Source of the DNA: a virus
Direction: 5' to 3' (one strand)
IMG/VR virus record: IMGVR_UViG_3300032084_002184
Location: 1 to 33,450 of that record
DNA: 33,450 nucleotides
The position numbers and the translations under genes were made by a program. Numbering within the stretch: position 1 is the first letter of the stretch; each line of letters begins with the position of its first letter. Shown here piece after piece: positions 1 through 9,661 of the stretch. The notes beneath the pieces are model-generated. The model had not been told where the DNA came from. It saw only the letters and a list, made by a program, of their open reading frames with translations, and searched no databases.

Positions 1-3000
1 TCACCAGCACTCAAAGCAATGACAGGCCAACTCGCTACAATGGTAGGTATTAGTGCTTTGACAGGACTTTTTTCAGGCTTTTTTAGCTTTTTTATGGGTT
101 CGGCTGAACGAGACAGGGCTATTCTACAACAACAATTGCAACAATTAGAGAATTTAAATACATTGGTTGGTAATCAGCAGTCTATGGATGTAAGAAATGA
201 AGCTTTCGCTGATAGACTAATACCTGCTGTAGATGCAATCGAAAATTCTGGTTTGTCTATGGATCAGAAAGAAATGCAATTTGGTAGATTTAGAACTCCT
301 GGTGGTAGAATGAATGATGCTAATCTTTTAGGAGAGATGACAGCTCGTCAAGCTATCGGAGCAGATGCAGACCTAGAAGCTGTAGGACAGAATCAGTCTG
401 TACAAGAATATTTAGATAGTCTAGATCCTACACAAAGACAAAAAGCTAACGCAGCTATTGATAAAGCTCAAGGAGAGTTATTAAGAAGTACTTTTATAGA
501 AAAAAGAAAAAGAGAAGGAATGGATGAAGTTGAGGCTTCGAGAGTTTATGATTCTGATCCTCAGGCTGCCAAAGCAGAGGCTCAAGAAGCTCTTGGAGAA
601 AAGTCTAGGGCTGAGGGATTAGCTAAACGTATGCAAATTATCAATAGGTCTATTAATAAATTTACTCTTAATTTAGTAGATGTAATGAATCGATTAGGCA
701 GCGTTATGAATCGAACAATCGGAGATTTAAATGCTAATATAGATAAAATGAGTCAGGTTTCTGATATTTACAGCGGAGGTCAAGCTGGTTCGCTAAATCC
801 TAACGAAGATAATGTAAGAATTTTATCTAATATTACTGCTGCTAGTAATGCAGAATTAGCGCAAGCTGTTGGTCAAATTAATAAAGATCTTGGAGATACT
901 AAAGAAACCCAAACGATGGCAGGTCTTATCAAGGGTATTCAAGTCTTGCAAAAAGAGCTGCCTTTAATTCTTAGACAAACAGGAACTGGTGGAGATTTAG
1001 ACGCTGGTTCAGAAACTAGTATTCGTGGTAGATTAGACACTATGTTTCAAGGTTTAGATATTGGTGAAAATTTAAAAAGAGATCTTAAGAGTAATGTTAT
1101 TAATTTTATTAATGATAAAACAGGTTCGAGACAAGGAGACTCTTTTGAAGATTTAGCAAACTATATAGATGGACTGAAGGAATTAGATGAGGCTGCTGAG
1201 CAAGCCAGAGCAACTTTTGAAAAGTATGCTAAAGAACAAGCTGATTTTAATAGAAAACTTGGAGGCTTATCTAATCAACTAAGCGCTCAACTATCTAAAC
1301 TTGCAGATAACGCTATTAGAGTTAAAGATATTCAATTAAATAGTGCTTTACAATTATCAGAAAAATTTAATAAAACATTATCGTTAAGTAGTCTTAATGC
1401 ACCATTCATGAATTCTGTATCAGGATTAACCGGAGGTACCACAGATCCTGAAAAAATTGGTAGAGAGTTAGCTTCTGCTATCGAAAGACAAAGACAAATT
1501 GAAGCTGATCCTAATTCCCAAACGACTGCTTTAGGCTCTGGTGAAGTTGCTAAATTAACTTCTAAAATTAATAAATATCAAAAAGCTTTAGATATATTAG
1601 CAACTAGTACAGATAGAGCATCTAATGCATTGAAAAAGATTGATGAGCAACAAAGAATTTCTTCTGGACGAAGAAGTGGTGTTATGAGTTTTCTTTCTAA
1701 CATAAATAACCCAGAAGCTTTGTTAGGTATGAGGCAAGAACAACAGTCTTATTCTAATGTTATGGCAGGTACAGGAACTATTACAGATATTGCTAGAGGT
1801 ACTAATAGTCTTAATATGATGGAGTCAACTCAAACTCCTGAGCAGTTCCAGAAAACGCAACAAAAATTCTTTGAAAATGCTATGCGTATTTTAGAGGCTA
1901 ATGGTGCTAATCCCGCTGTCTTTAAACAATTTAGAGAATCATTCGCTGGTGATTTCGCCGCTCCTGATGCAAATCCTGCTGTTAAACCATTTATTGATGC
2001 GTATCAAGAAGCTGCTAGAATACAAACAGAAGCTGTTAAGCAACAATCTAATTTATTAAATAGTGGAGCAGTAATAGCAGCGGATACTTTAAAGAAAAGC
2101 GCAGACGCTTTCGCTACTAAAATGAAAGAAGCCACTGCAGAAATTGTTAAAGAGTTTAACGCAGTTGCTGATAGACTAGGTTTAGGCAAACCTAAGGACT
2201 CTAATAAAATGTCTAGTGGAGGTGTGGTATATGCTTCTGCTGGTCAATTTGTTAATTTTACGCCTAAAGGCACCGATACTGTTCCTGCTATGTTAACGCC
2301 TGGTGAGTTTGTTGTTAATCGATCAGCAACTTCTAAGAATTTACCTTTATTAAAATCTATTAATAGTGGTGGCTATAGTAGTGGTGGTAGTGTTGGTTAT
2401 TATGCTGATGGTGGACAAATCGGACCAGGTTTAAAAACTGTTAATCGTAATTTTAATCTTTTATCTCCTTATCCAGAAAAAAGTTTAGACAATTTCCAAG
2501 AATATAAAGATCATGTACCATATGGGTATATGGATAGGTATTTTGGAAATAAAGATAGTGCTGTTTCTGAACGAGAGCTTAAATCAATGAATCAAGCTAT
2601 TCAGAAACATCAAAAACAATACTTTACCACAACTAAGGTTAATCGCTATAAAAGCTTAAGATCATTAGTGCCTGAATGGGAGAAAAACGAGAAAAACCAA
2701 GACAAACAAGCTAGTTTTTGGGATTGGATTACAGGGTCTAGTCCTGATAGAGGCATGAAATTTAATTCTGGTAATTTTAAAAGTGTTAAAGATGCTAAAA
2801 TTTTTGCTGGAACAATGGAAGCTGCTCATGGTATTCCTTTAGGGCGGGGTGTTGGTACTGGGGATATAGGAAGTTCTACATATAGTGGTAGATTTTATGG
2901 TGGCGATTCTTCATTTCCTATGGATAGTGCTACAAGTCAAGGATTTGGAGAGCTTTTACAACAAAGAATTATACAATCTCGTTCTACAGATTGGGAAGCG

Positions 3001-6000
3001 TTTTTCTATGGTTTAGCTTCAAAGGCATTGCCTACTATTGGAGGTATTATTGGCGGTGGTATTGGTGCTGTTTTAGGTGGTACGGCTGCGGTAGCTTCAG
3101 GAGGTCTGGGTGCGTGGGGTGTTCCCATCTTTACTGTAGCAGGTGCTATGGGTGGTAATATGGCTGGTCATGCGGTTAATAGTTTTGCATACAGTATGTT
3201 ACCTGATTCATGGCAAAAGCGTATTGAGCAAAAGGTTAATGACAATCCTGGTTCGTATAATGCCGGACAATGGTTAGGCTTCGGAGCTGATGTGGTAGCA
3301 GGTGGTATGGGCGCCAATGCTGTTGCGAAAGGTATTAGCAGATCTATACCTCCAAGAGCAATAGTTCAACAATTTGTCAGACAGGGTGGTACTACAGGAG
3401 TTAATGCGGCTCGCCCGACTGTAGAAGATGCTATTGATATGGCTACAAAATCTGCTGGAACTAAAGCTGCTAATAATTCTAGAAATATTGGTAATAAAAT
3501 ACCAGTTACAGGTCAGCCAAATGCTACATTAAATATTGGTTCTGTAGATGATATATTGAGTTTACCACCAGGAATAAAACCATCTGGAGGAGCTAGACCT
3601 ACTGGGTTACCTGGAGGAGGAGCTAGACCTACTGGGTTACCTGGACCTACTGGGGCATCTGGTGCTACTGGTGGTGCAGCATCTGCTACTGCTAGAGCTG
3701 GTGCAATTCAAATGAAAAAATTAGCTATGGCTCTAGAAGAAACTTTGTATGCAGGTAAACCGCAACAATTAGTAGATGATATTATGTCTCCTAATGGTAA
3801 AGGTATATATGAGGTATTAGGTAGAGACCCTCAAATTCAAAGTGCTACTTTTAGAAAATTACAAAAACTTCTACATCCAGATATGATGAGACATTCTAAA
3901 ATGTTTGATGGTATGGGTTTAGATGATGCTGCAATAAAACTTTTCCAAAAACGATTGAGCTCAATGAAAACTGTTTTAGATAATAGTCTCATGCGAGCAG
4001 ATTATGATCAGCTTTTAGGGAGAGGTCATTATGCTGACGATCTTTTAGATAATTTATCGCGTAATGGATTTAATGTTAGACAACTGTTGCAGCCAGGGTC
4101 GAGAGCTGCCGCAGCAACACCTAAACCTAAACCAGGTAGCCAAGCGCCGCCAAAACCAAAGGCTGAATCACCAAAACCTAAACCAGATCAACCTAAACCG
4201 GGTCAGCCTAAACCTAAACCAGATCAACCTAAGCCAGGGCAATCTTCTAAACCTAAGCCAGGACAATCGTCTAAACCTAAGCCAGGACAATCGTCTAAAC
4301 CTAAGCCAGGACAATCGTCTAAACCTAAGCCGGGTGAAACACCTAAGCCGAGTCAACCTAAACCACCTACTGGTAGCGGGTCAAGGACTTGGTCACAATT
4401 TCTGGACGATTGGATGGGTGGTAGCGTTGGTCGGGGTTACTATACCGGTTCAGGTATTGGTGAAATGCTTAGTGGCATGCTCGGTTTTGGTTTAACACCT
4501 GATCCGTCTAAAAGATCATCATCACAAAGCGAATCACCTAAGCCTTTACCTGGTGGTTATCCAGATAAATCTTCTAAAGCTAAAGATCAAGCAGCTAAAG
4601 ACGCTATTGAGCAAATGACAGAAAAAACCAAAAGAACATTTGGAACAACAGATAGGGGTATTATGGACCAAGTTCAATTTGGAACAGACGGTCAATACAA
4701 GTTCGGCCAGGTTCAAAATGCTGCAGCCTCTTTAAAGCTAAAAGATCCACTTAAAAGAGTTAATTTCTTATATAGAAATATTAGTATTCCTGAATTTGAA
4801 CTAGGTATGGGTGGTCAGGGTTCTACAGGCGTAGCTGAGGGTCAGTTATTGACACAAAAACAGCGTAAAGATGCCGAAGAAGAATATTTATTCATTAATA
4901 AAAAAGTCTCAGATATGTATAGTAACCCTTCTGCTCATGGGAATACCTTACAAGCTTACCTCCAAAGAAGAGGTCAGCTTAAGACTATGCTAGATAGTGA
5001 TTTTAGAGCTCAATATAATCTTGGTGTTCCTACAGGAGATAAGCCTACATTTAATCTGAAACCTCCTGTAAAACCCAATACAGAACCGCCTACAGAGAAA
5101 GAAAAAAGAATGCTTAGAGATGGTGTTATAGATGATAATGCCACTCTTCAAGGGCTATTAGCACAGCAAGATACTGGAACAGCAAATAGAAAAAACTCAA
5201 CTGTTATGGCTGGTTTTACACAAAGATTTTCAGATCTTGAAGAGACTAAAAATACAGAAGGCGCTAGCTTTGCTCTCTTAAAGAAATTTAATTCTGTCAA
5301 ATTAGATTATATTAAAGCTTTTGGTCAAGTTAAAGGAGTTAGTGATAAAGCTATAGACCCAGGTTTATTAAGCGTTGCTTCTACTCAAGAACAGGTAGAT
5401 GCTGAAGTAAAAGCTTTAAAAACAGATATATCTTCTAAGACTAATAATAAAGATTGGATGGCTGGAAACTCACAAGCTCAAGCTACAGATAAGCAAAAGA
5501 TTAAAACAAAAGCAGATATAGCAAAAATGGTTGCAAAATATTCTGAACAATCTGGAGTTACAGATCCTAAAAAACTTAAAGATTGGTTACAGAAACAATC
5601 AGGAATTCGTCAAGAGCTTAAAGGTAGACATTCTTTATGGGATAATTATTATACAAAAGAAAAGGAATTTAAAGACAAAGAATTAGAACATTTATTCCAA
5701 ACAGAACGATGGGGATATAGAGATGAGTTAAAGAAAAACCCTGAAGGAAGAATGTATGGTGATGGTAGTATGGGTATGAATAGTTTAGAGTATTTACTAT
5801 TTAATCATCCTGCTAAAGTTGCTCATAATTTTATTAATCCTTTTAATCAAAACAAAAGTACGGATGAATTATTATACGGGGCTCCTCTAGGCACTGTTAA
5901 ACCAGAAACACATGCTACCAGAACTCAAAATGCTATTAGAAAATATCTCAAATCTTTTGGTAAATCTTTAGGCATACAAGCTCCTATCGATGAAAACACC

Positions 6001-7995
6001 AATGTCGATGAATGGTTTAAGAATTTAGATCCTAATTTAATGACAGACTTAAATGCTGAAGGAAATCTAAACCAATTAATGAAGGTAGGCAATGAAAGTC
6101 AAGGCGCTACCATGTTAGATATTCTCAAAAATATGTATCAGCCAGGTAGTCAAGAAGTCACAGACAATGTTGCTGCTCGTTTTGGTCTTTGGTCTGTGGT
6201 TGGTGCTGATGATGCTAGAAACAAAGATTTTGGTAAAGAATATCAATCAGAATTCTTAAGAAGACTATACAAATATGTGGAGAGTACATCTACACAGAAA
6301 AGTAAAGAGTCTTTCCAAATGACTGAAAGTGTTGATACATATCTTAAGATGATCGATGCTTTAGCTGCTTATACGGGTCAAATGGATCCTGCTATTTATG
6401 GTAAAGCTTCTGATAATTTCGGACCTTTAGTAATTCCAAAACAATTAAAAGGTAAAACCGAAAAAGAACAAATGAAAAATCTTTCTAGAGTTATTGGGAG
6501 AGATTTTTATAAATATACAAGATCAACATTTGATTATGAATTTGGTGGCATCACGAGTGCTGAAGATTATGGTAAGGTTGGAGATCGCTTAGGTATTCAG
6601 GGTTACAGTCCAGAAGATCTTAGAAGAACAGTTTTTGCTGATAGAAATACTTTAAGACGTATATATGAGCGTAAAGCTTATAGCGTTGGTGGAGGTTTAA
6701 CAACTGCTGATACTTTAGTTAATACTGGTATGGCCACATTATTTAATGCTAATAAAGACAAAACCGTTGATTCTGGGGATTTAGCTAATTTTTATGATTT
6801 AGATGGTAATGTCTTGAGCGAAGGCACTACTATAATGGGTTTGATATCTAAAGCTTTAGATTTTGGAAAAAGAATGCCTGTTGCCAATAGACAGGGTATG
6901 ATTGATTATGCTAAAGACTTCGATTTCAAGGGAAACCTAGCAGACGATAGTTACGCTAAATATGAGGAAAATCTTGATAATAATTTACACGCTTTAAAAT
7001 CCACATATAAACTTTGGGATTCGCTTGTTTATTACAGTAAGCCTAACCCTGGAACAACCAAAGCAGAGACTGTTGATTTAAACGCAGCAGGACCTGTTCT
7101 ACAATCAGCTACGGCGGGAGGTTCTATAAACATTGCTGGTACTCAGATTCCTTCAGTAGATTTCTTAAGTAAGTATCAAAACGCATTGGAAACTACTGGC
7201 GCTAAGGCTTATGGTCAAATTGTAGAAGCTGGTAGTATTTTCAATGATCATGTAGGAGGTAGTAGCAACTTTACATTAGCTGGTGCTCCAAATCCGTTTG
7301 ATAATCCAGAATTTATTGCTTTAAAGAAATTCAAACAATTACAAGAAGTTGGTACTGTTAATGCTGCTACCGGTGGTCATATTTCTGGAGGTATGGGTGC
7401 AGGCAAAGCGTCTCTAGTAAACTACAAACCTGTAGGAACCGATACTGTACCAGCCATGCTCACCCCAGGTGAATACGTTATCAATAGAAGTGCAACGCAA
7501 CAGCACTTACCTTTATTAAAAGCTATTAATAATGGTGGACTATCTTATGCTAGTAATGGAGGAATGATTCAACCTCAGTATAAAAACATTGGAGGTTTAG
7601 CATCGTCTGCTCTTAGTTATATGGGTGGTGGAGGTTTGGATATGGGGAATGCTTCCAGAGTATTTGACGGCTTCGTGTCAAGTTTTAGTAAAGAAATTGC
7701 ATCTTTTGGTGGTTTAATTAATAATTTAGCCAAAGTATTCCCAGCACTATCCGGTCCTGTTAATAATTTTGGTAATCATGTAGATAAGTTAGCTAAATCC
7801 TTAAATGATCTGCAAAATATTGAGATTAAAGGACCGAACATCCCAGAAACCATTAGGTTGAATAGTGATGCTATTAGGGTTGAGATAGACTATGTTCCTG
7901 GATCTAATAAGCTCTCACCAGATGCTGAGGATAAATTAGCAAGCCAGGTAGCAGCTAAACTTAAGACATTAGTTGATTTGGGTAGAATAAGTTGA
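1..7995 (+). CDS. Tape-measure-like tail protein with internal J-domain (5' partial)
   Basis: The frame is open back to base 1 and the first ATG is at 19, so the true start lies upstream; 2664 residues are visible. The call rests on size, position before tail genes, a hydrophobic stretch at about 45-100, coiled-coil-like helical sequence over the first 2 kb, and two Gly-rich motifs typical of tape measure proteins (TDTVPAMLTPGE followed by V-x-N-R-S-A-T) at about 2215-2420 and 7370-7560. Between them lie a Gly-zipper membrane-like region (about 3000-3190), a short collagen-like PTG/GGA stretch (3586-3660), a J-domain-like module (about 3781-4032), Pro/Lys-rich repeats (4110-4370) and one EF-hand/dockerin-like loop (6745-6780). 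Known role of the family: it sets tail length, occupies the tail lumen and often enters the host during DNA delivery. Linking the internal modules to those steps is inference. No peptidase or lysozyme domain was recognised. Confidence 0.8.
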   Translation, partial: SPALKAMTGQLATMVGISALTGLFSGFFSFFMGSAERDRAILQQQLQQLENLNTLVGNQQSMDVRNEAFADRLIPAVDAIENSGLSMDQKEMQFGRFRTPGGRMNDANLLGEMTARQAIGADADLEAVGQNQSVQEYLDSLDPTQRQKANAAIDKAQGELLRSTFIEKRKREGMDEVEASRVYDSDPQAAKAEAQEALGEKSRAEGLAKRMQIINRSINKFTLNLVDVMNRLGSVMNRTIGDLNANIDKMSQVSDIYSGGQAGSLNPNEDNVRILSNITAASNAELAQAVGQINKDLGDTKETQTMAGLIKGIQVLQKELPLILRQTGTGGDLDAGSETSIRGRLDTMFQGLDIGENLKRDLKSNVINFINDKTGSRQGDSFEDLANYIDGLKELDEAAEQARATFEKYAKEQADFNRKLGGLSNQLSAQLSKLADNAIRVKDIQLNSALQLSEKFNKTLSLSSLNAPFMNSVSGLTGGTTDPEKIGRELASAIERQRQIEADPNSQTTALGSGEVAKLTSKINKYQKALDILATSTDRASNALKKIDEQQRISSGRRSGVMSFLSNINNPEALLGMRQEQQSYSNVMAGTGTITDIARGTNSLNMMESTQTPEQFQKTQQKFFENAMRILEANGANPAVFKQFRESFAGDFAAPDANPAVKPFIDAYQEAARIQTEAVKQQSNLLNSGAVIAADTLKKSADAFATKMKEATAEIVKEFNAVADRLGLGKPKDSNKMSSGGVVYASAGQFVNFTPKGTDTVPAMLTPGEFVVNRSATSKNLPLLKSINSGGYSSGGSVGYYADGGQIGPGLKTVNRNFNLLSPYPEKSLDNFQEYKDHVPYGYMDRYFGNKDSAVSERELKSMNQAIQKHQKQYFTTTKVNRYKSLRSLVPEWEKNEKNQDKQASFWDWITGSSPDRGMKFNSGNFKSVKDAKIFAGTMEAAHGIPLGRGVGTGDIGSSTYSGRFYGGDSSFPMDSATSQGFGELLQQRIIQSRSTDWEAFFYGLASKALPTIGGIIGGGIGAVLGGTAAVASGGLGAWGVPIFTVAGAMGGNMAGHAVNSFAYSMLPDSWQKRIEQKVNDNPGSYNAGQWLGFGADVVAGGMGANAVAKGISRSIPPRAIVQQFVRQGGTTGVNAARPTVEDAIDMATKSAGTKAANNSRNIGNKIPVTGQPNATLNIGSVDDILSLPPGIKPSGGARPTGLPGGGARPTGLPGPTGASGATGGAASATARAGAIQMKKLAMALEETLYAGKPQQLVDDIMSPNGKGIYEVLGRDPQIQSATFRKLQKLLHPDMMRHSKMFDGMGLDDAAIKLFQKRLSSMKTVLDNSLMRADYDQLLGRGHYADDLLDNLSRNGFNVRQLLQPGSRAAAATPKPKPGSQAPPKPKAESPKPKPDQPKPGQPKPKPDQPKPGQSSKPKPGQSSKPKPGQSSKPKPGQSSKPKPGETPKPSQPKPPTGSGSRTWSQFLDDWMGGSVGRGYYTGSGIGEMLSGMLGFGLTPDPSKRSSSQSESPKPLPGGYPDKSSKAKDQAAKDAIEQMTEKTKRTFGTTDRGIMDQVQFGTDGQYKFGQVQNAAASLKLKDPLKRVNFLYRNISIPEFELGMGGQGSTGVAEGQLLTQKQRKDAEEEYLFINKKVSDMYSNPSAHGNTLQAYLQRRGQLKTMLDSDFRAQYNLGVPTGDKPTFNLKPPVKPNTEPPTEKEKRMLRDGVIDDNATLQGLLAQQDTGTANRKNSTVMAGFTQRFSDLEETKNTEGASFALLKKFNSVKLDYIKAFGQVKGVSDKAIDPGLLSVASTQEQVDAEVKALKTDISSKTNNKDWMAGNSQAQATDKQKIKTKADIAKMVAKYSEQSGVTDPKKLKDWLQKQSGIRQELKGRHSLWDNYYTKEKEFKDKELEHLFQTERWGYRDELKKNPEGRMYGDGSMGMNSLEYLLFNHPAKVAHNFINPFNQNKSTDELLYGAPLGTVKPETHATRTQNAIRKYLKSFGKSLGIQAPIDENTNVDEWFKNLDPNLMTDLNAEGNLNQLMKVGNESQGATMLDILKNMYQPGSQEVTDNVAARFGLWSVVGADDARNKDFGKEYQSEFLRRLYKYVESTSTQKSKESFQMTESVDTYLKMIDALAAYTGQMDPAIYGKASDNFGPLVIPKQLKGKTEKEQMKNLSRVIGRDFYKYTRSTFDYEFGGITSAEDYGKVGDRLGIQGYSPEDLRRTVFADRNTLRRIYERKAYSVGGGLTTADTLVNTGMATLFNANKDKTVDSGDLANFYDLDGNVLSEGTTIMGLISKALDFGKRMPVANRQGMIDYAKDFDFKGNLADDSYAKYEENLDNNLHALKSTYKLWDSLVYYSKPNPGTTKAETVDLNAAGPVLQSATAGGSINIAGTQIPSVDFLSKYQNALETTGAKAYGQIVEAGSIFNDHVGGSSNFTLAGAPNPFDNPEFIALKKFKQLQEVGTVNAATGGHISGGMGAGKASLVNYKPVGTDTVPAMLTPGEYVINRSATQQHLPLLKAINNGGLSYASNGGMIQPQYKNIGGLASSALSYMGGGGLDMGNASRVFDGFVSSFSKEIASFGGLINNLAKVFPALSGPVNNFGNHVDKLAKSLNDLQNIEIKGPNIPETIRLNSDAIRVEIDYVPGSNKLSPDAEDKLASQVAAKLKTLVDLGRIS
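3781..4032 (+). other. J-domain-like module (HPD motif) inside the tape-measure-like protein
   Basis: The encoded segment starts near Y-E-V-L-G (Y at 3808-3810), continues with FRKLQKLLHPD (3850-3882) and ends with RADYDQLLGRG. This matches the DnaJ J-domain helix by helix: YEILG, then Y-K-R-L-x-x-x-Y-H-P-D, then a third amphipathic helix (here A-A-I-K-L-F-Q-K-R-L onward), then R-A-A-Y-D-Q-Y-G. The HPD triad, which in J-proteins stimulates DnaK/Hsp70 ATPase, is intact at 3874-3882. Low-complexity linkers lie on both sides, so it looks like a separately folded module. The match is seen in the sequence; recruitment of host DnaK is inference. Confidence 0.75.
4237..4332 (+). repeat. Four tandem 24-bp repeats (PGQSSKPK coding)
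   Basis: Four in-frame 24-bp units at 4237-4260, 4261-4284, 4285-4308 and 4309-4332. Units 2 and 3 are identical; unit 1 differs at two positions and unit 4 at its last base. Each encodes an eight-residue Pro/Lys/Ser unit, and looser copies of the same motif lie just upstream (4170-4235). They form a flexible basic linker directly after the J-domain. Perfect tandem units of this kind can vary in copy number by slippage. Confidence 0.9.
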
Positions 7996-8048
7996 CAAAG
8001 ATAAAAAATAACCATAATATATATTATATATAAAGAAAAGGATATTTA

Positions 8049-9644
8049 ATGTATAAAGTTCAAAATGAAACCACCACAGAAAATGTATCTACACAGGCTA
8101 TAACTCCCGGAGGAGCTTCTGTAAGTGTTAACGGATCTAATTTATCACCTTCTCCTTTTGTTTCTATTTCTATAGACCAGTTTAGGTCTGGAGAATTAGT
8201 TTTGGGTGGAGTTATGAATGTGTCTTTGAACGGAACTGTTACAGGTGATAGCTTCTCTGAGGTTGTGAGTGCAGTTAAAAATGTTTTAGCTATAGGTAAG
8301 TCCGGGGATTGTGTAAATGTAAATATTAACTGCGGGGGAACTCAATTAGTAAATGGTTATGGTACAATTAAAACTATTAGCGCTAATGAAGGACCTGATC
8401 CTACTTGGGTTCAAGTTGCAACATATAATATAGAAATAGAATTATATGTTAATGAATCAGATTTAGTTGTTAGACCTAATACTAACGCCAGCTCACATGT
8501 AACTGCTAATGAAATTATTAAAGATTTGAGTGAGTCTGTTTCATTAAACTTAGATAATGATGGTTTTGAAACAGATAATATGAATGGTAGTTATGTAGGT
8601 AAAGCTCATGCCAAATATAATTTTTCTATTAGCGCAACAGGGGCTGCTGTGGGTTGCTCTGCTGCCGGTAAATTAGTTGGTATTGAAGCAGCAGAACAGG
8701 TTTTACAAAGAAGAATTAATTCTATTAGCAATGGCAATATAAGTAGCGGTCTGGGTAATACTCCGAATATCTCAAGTCAATTAAGCACATACCATAGTGG
8801 TCAAAAGTTTGCTCACGTTAGAAGTGTAGACGTAGACCCTGTTACCGGAACTGTTAGTGCCTCTGGAGAGGTTATAATGAGACCTTCCGGCTCTCTTTTC
8901 CCTCAAGTTTTTATAGATGTTAGTGTAGACTCTCGCAGTGATAGCACTCAGGTTGGTAGGGTGGTTGTAATTTCTGGTACTATAGAGGGTTTACATGCTC
9001 ACGATTTTAGCTCTATTATTAGTAACGGAACTTTTCATGGAGCAAGCACTGATAGAGTTGGTGTTGCTATTAACGCTTACAACACTTTGAAATCATCTTT
9101 TCCTTCTATTGCCAACGCTTATCAAGAGGCAGAAATTGAAGATGCTTGTTCATTATCAGATCTTTATAATATATGCTTTTCTCAGGTGGATCAAACAGAA
9201 TGTACTATGAGAGAAGTTAATAGTAATGTTACTAGAAATTTTGGTACTGGTAGTGTTTCTTTTACTACAGAGTTCTCTACTGTTCAAAACTGTACTATAG
9301 TAGGAGCCGCTAAAGTAGAGTTGGAGTGTACTCACACATACCCCACAGATGTATTCGCAGAATTTGTGATACCGTTCAGGTCATCAGGCCCTTTAACTCA
9401 AGATTTAGGCACATCAACCAAGGAAGTAATTAGTTGCACAGGTTCTGCTCAAGTAGAAAACCAAGGCTGTGACTCAAGAGATTTATCTAATATTTCTAGT
9501 TGTCTAGAAGGAGCAGTTGATAGTAAGGCTTACGGAGAGGGTGCTGATGCTAGTTGGTATATTACACAAAGAACCAAAACTTATTCGAATACCGGTGTAT
9601 TAAGAATAACTAAGGAATGGACCAAGAGATACGATTGTTCTTAA
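8049..9644 (+). CDS. Virion structural (tail/baseplate-type) protein, Cys-rich
   Basis: 531 aa, preceded by an AAGGA Shine-Dalgarno and a very AT-rich 53-base gap (7996-8048) holding the palindrome TAATATATATTA. No family was recognised with certainty. The first 130 residues read as beta-strand-rich sequence ending in an I-x-I-E-L-Y strand, as in tail-tube or distal-tail proteins. The middle is Ser/Gly/Asn-rich. The last 170 residues carry many Cys (for example C-S-L, I-C-F, E-C-T, N-C-T, E-C-T, S-C-T, G-C-D, S-C-L) and the protein ends D-C-S. Its place directly after the tape measure gene fits a distal tail or baseplate component, which is inference from order. No signal peptide is seen. Confidence 0.55.
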   Translation: MYKVQNETTTENVSTQAITPGGASVSVNGSNLSPSPFVSISIDQFRSGELVLGGVMNVSLNGTVTGDSFSEVVSAVKNVLAIGKSGDCVNVNINCGGTQLVNGYGTIKTISANEGPDPTWVQVATYNIEIELYVNESDLVVRPNTNASSHVTANEIIKDLSESVSLNLDNDGFETDNMNGSYVGKAHAKYNFSISATGAAVGCSAAGKLVGIEAAEQVLQRRINSISNGNISSGLGNTPNISSQLSTYHSGQKFAHVRSVDVDPVTGTVSASGEVIMRPSGSLFPQVFIDVSVDSRSDSTQVGRVVVISGTIEGLHAHDFSSIISNGTFHGASTDRVGVAINAYNTLKSSFPSIANAYQEAEIEDACSLSDLYNICFSQVDQTECTMREVNSNVTRNFGTGSVSFTTEFSTVQNCTIVGAAKVELECTHTYPTDVFAEFVIPFRSSGPLTQDLGTSTKEVISCTGSAQVENQGCDSRDLSNISSCLEGAVDSKAYGEGADASWYITQRTKTYSNTGVLRITKEWTKRYDCS

Positions 9645-9661
9645 AGGAATTTAAATAGGAT

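Noticed and set aside
4064-4495. A + strand frame rich in Leu-Asn repeats, and a - strand Arg/Leu/Phe-rich frame over the same bases
   Set aside because: Both are shadows of the 24-bp repeats in the tape-measure-like gene; they have no start context and no family.
7996-8048. AT-rich palindrome as a late promoter or origin
   Set aside because: Only a short AT palindrome; no T4-type TATAAATA or sigma70 pair was clear enough to call.
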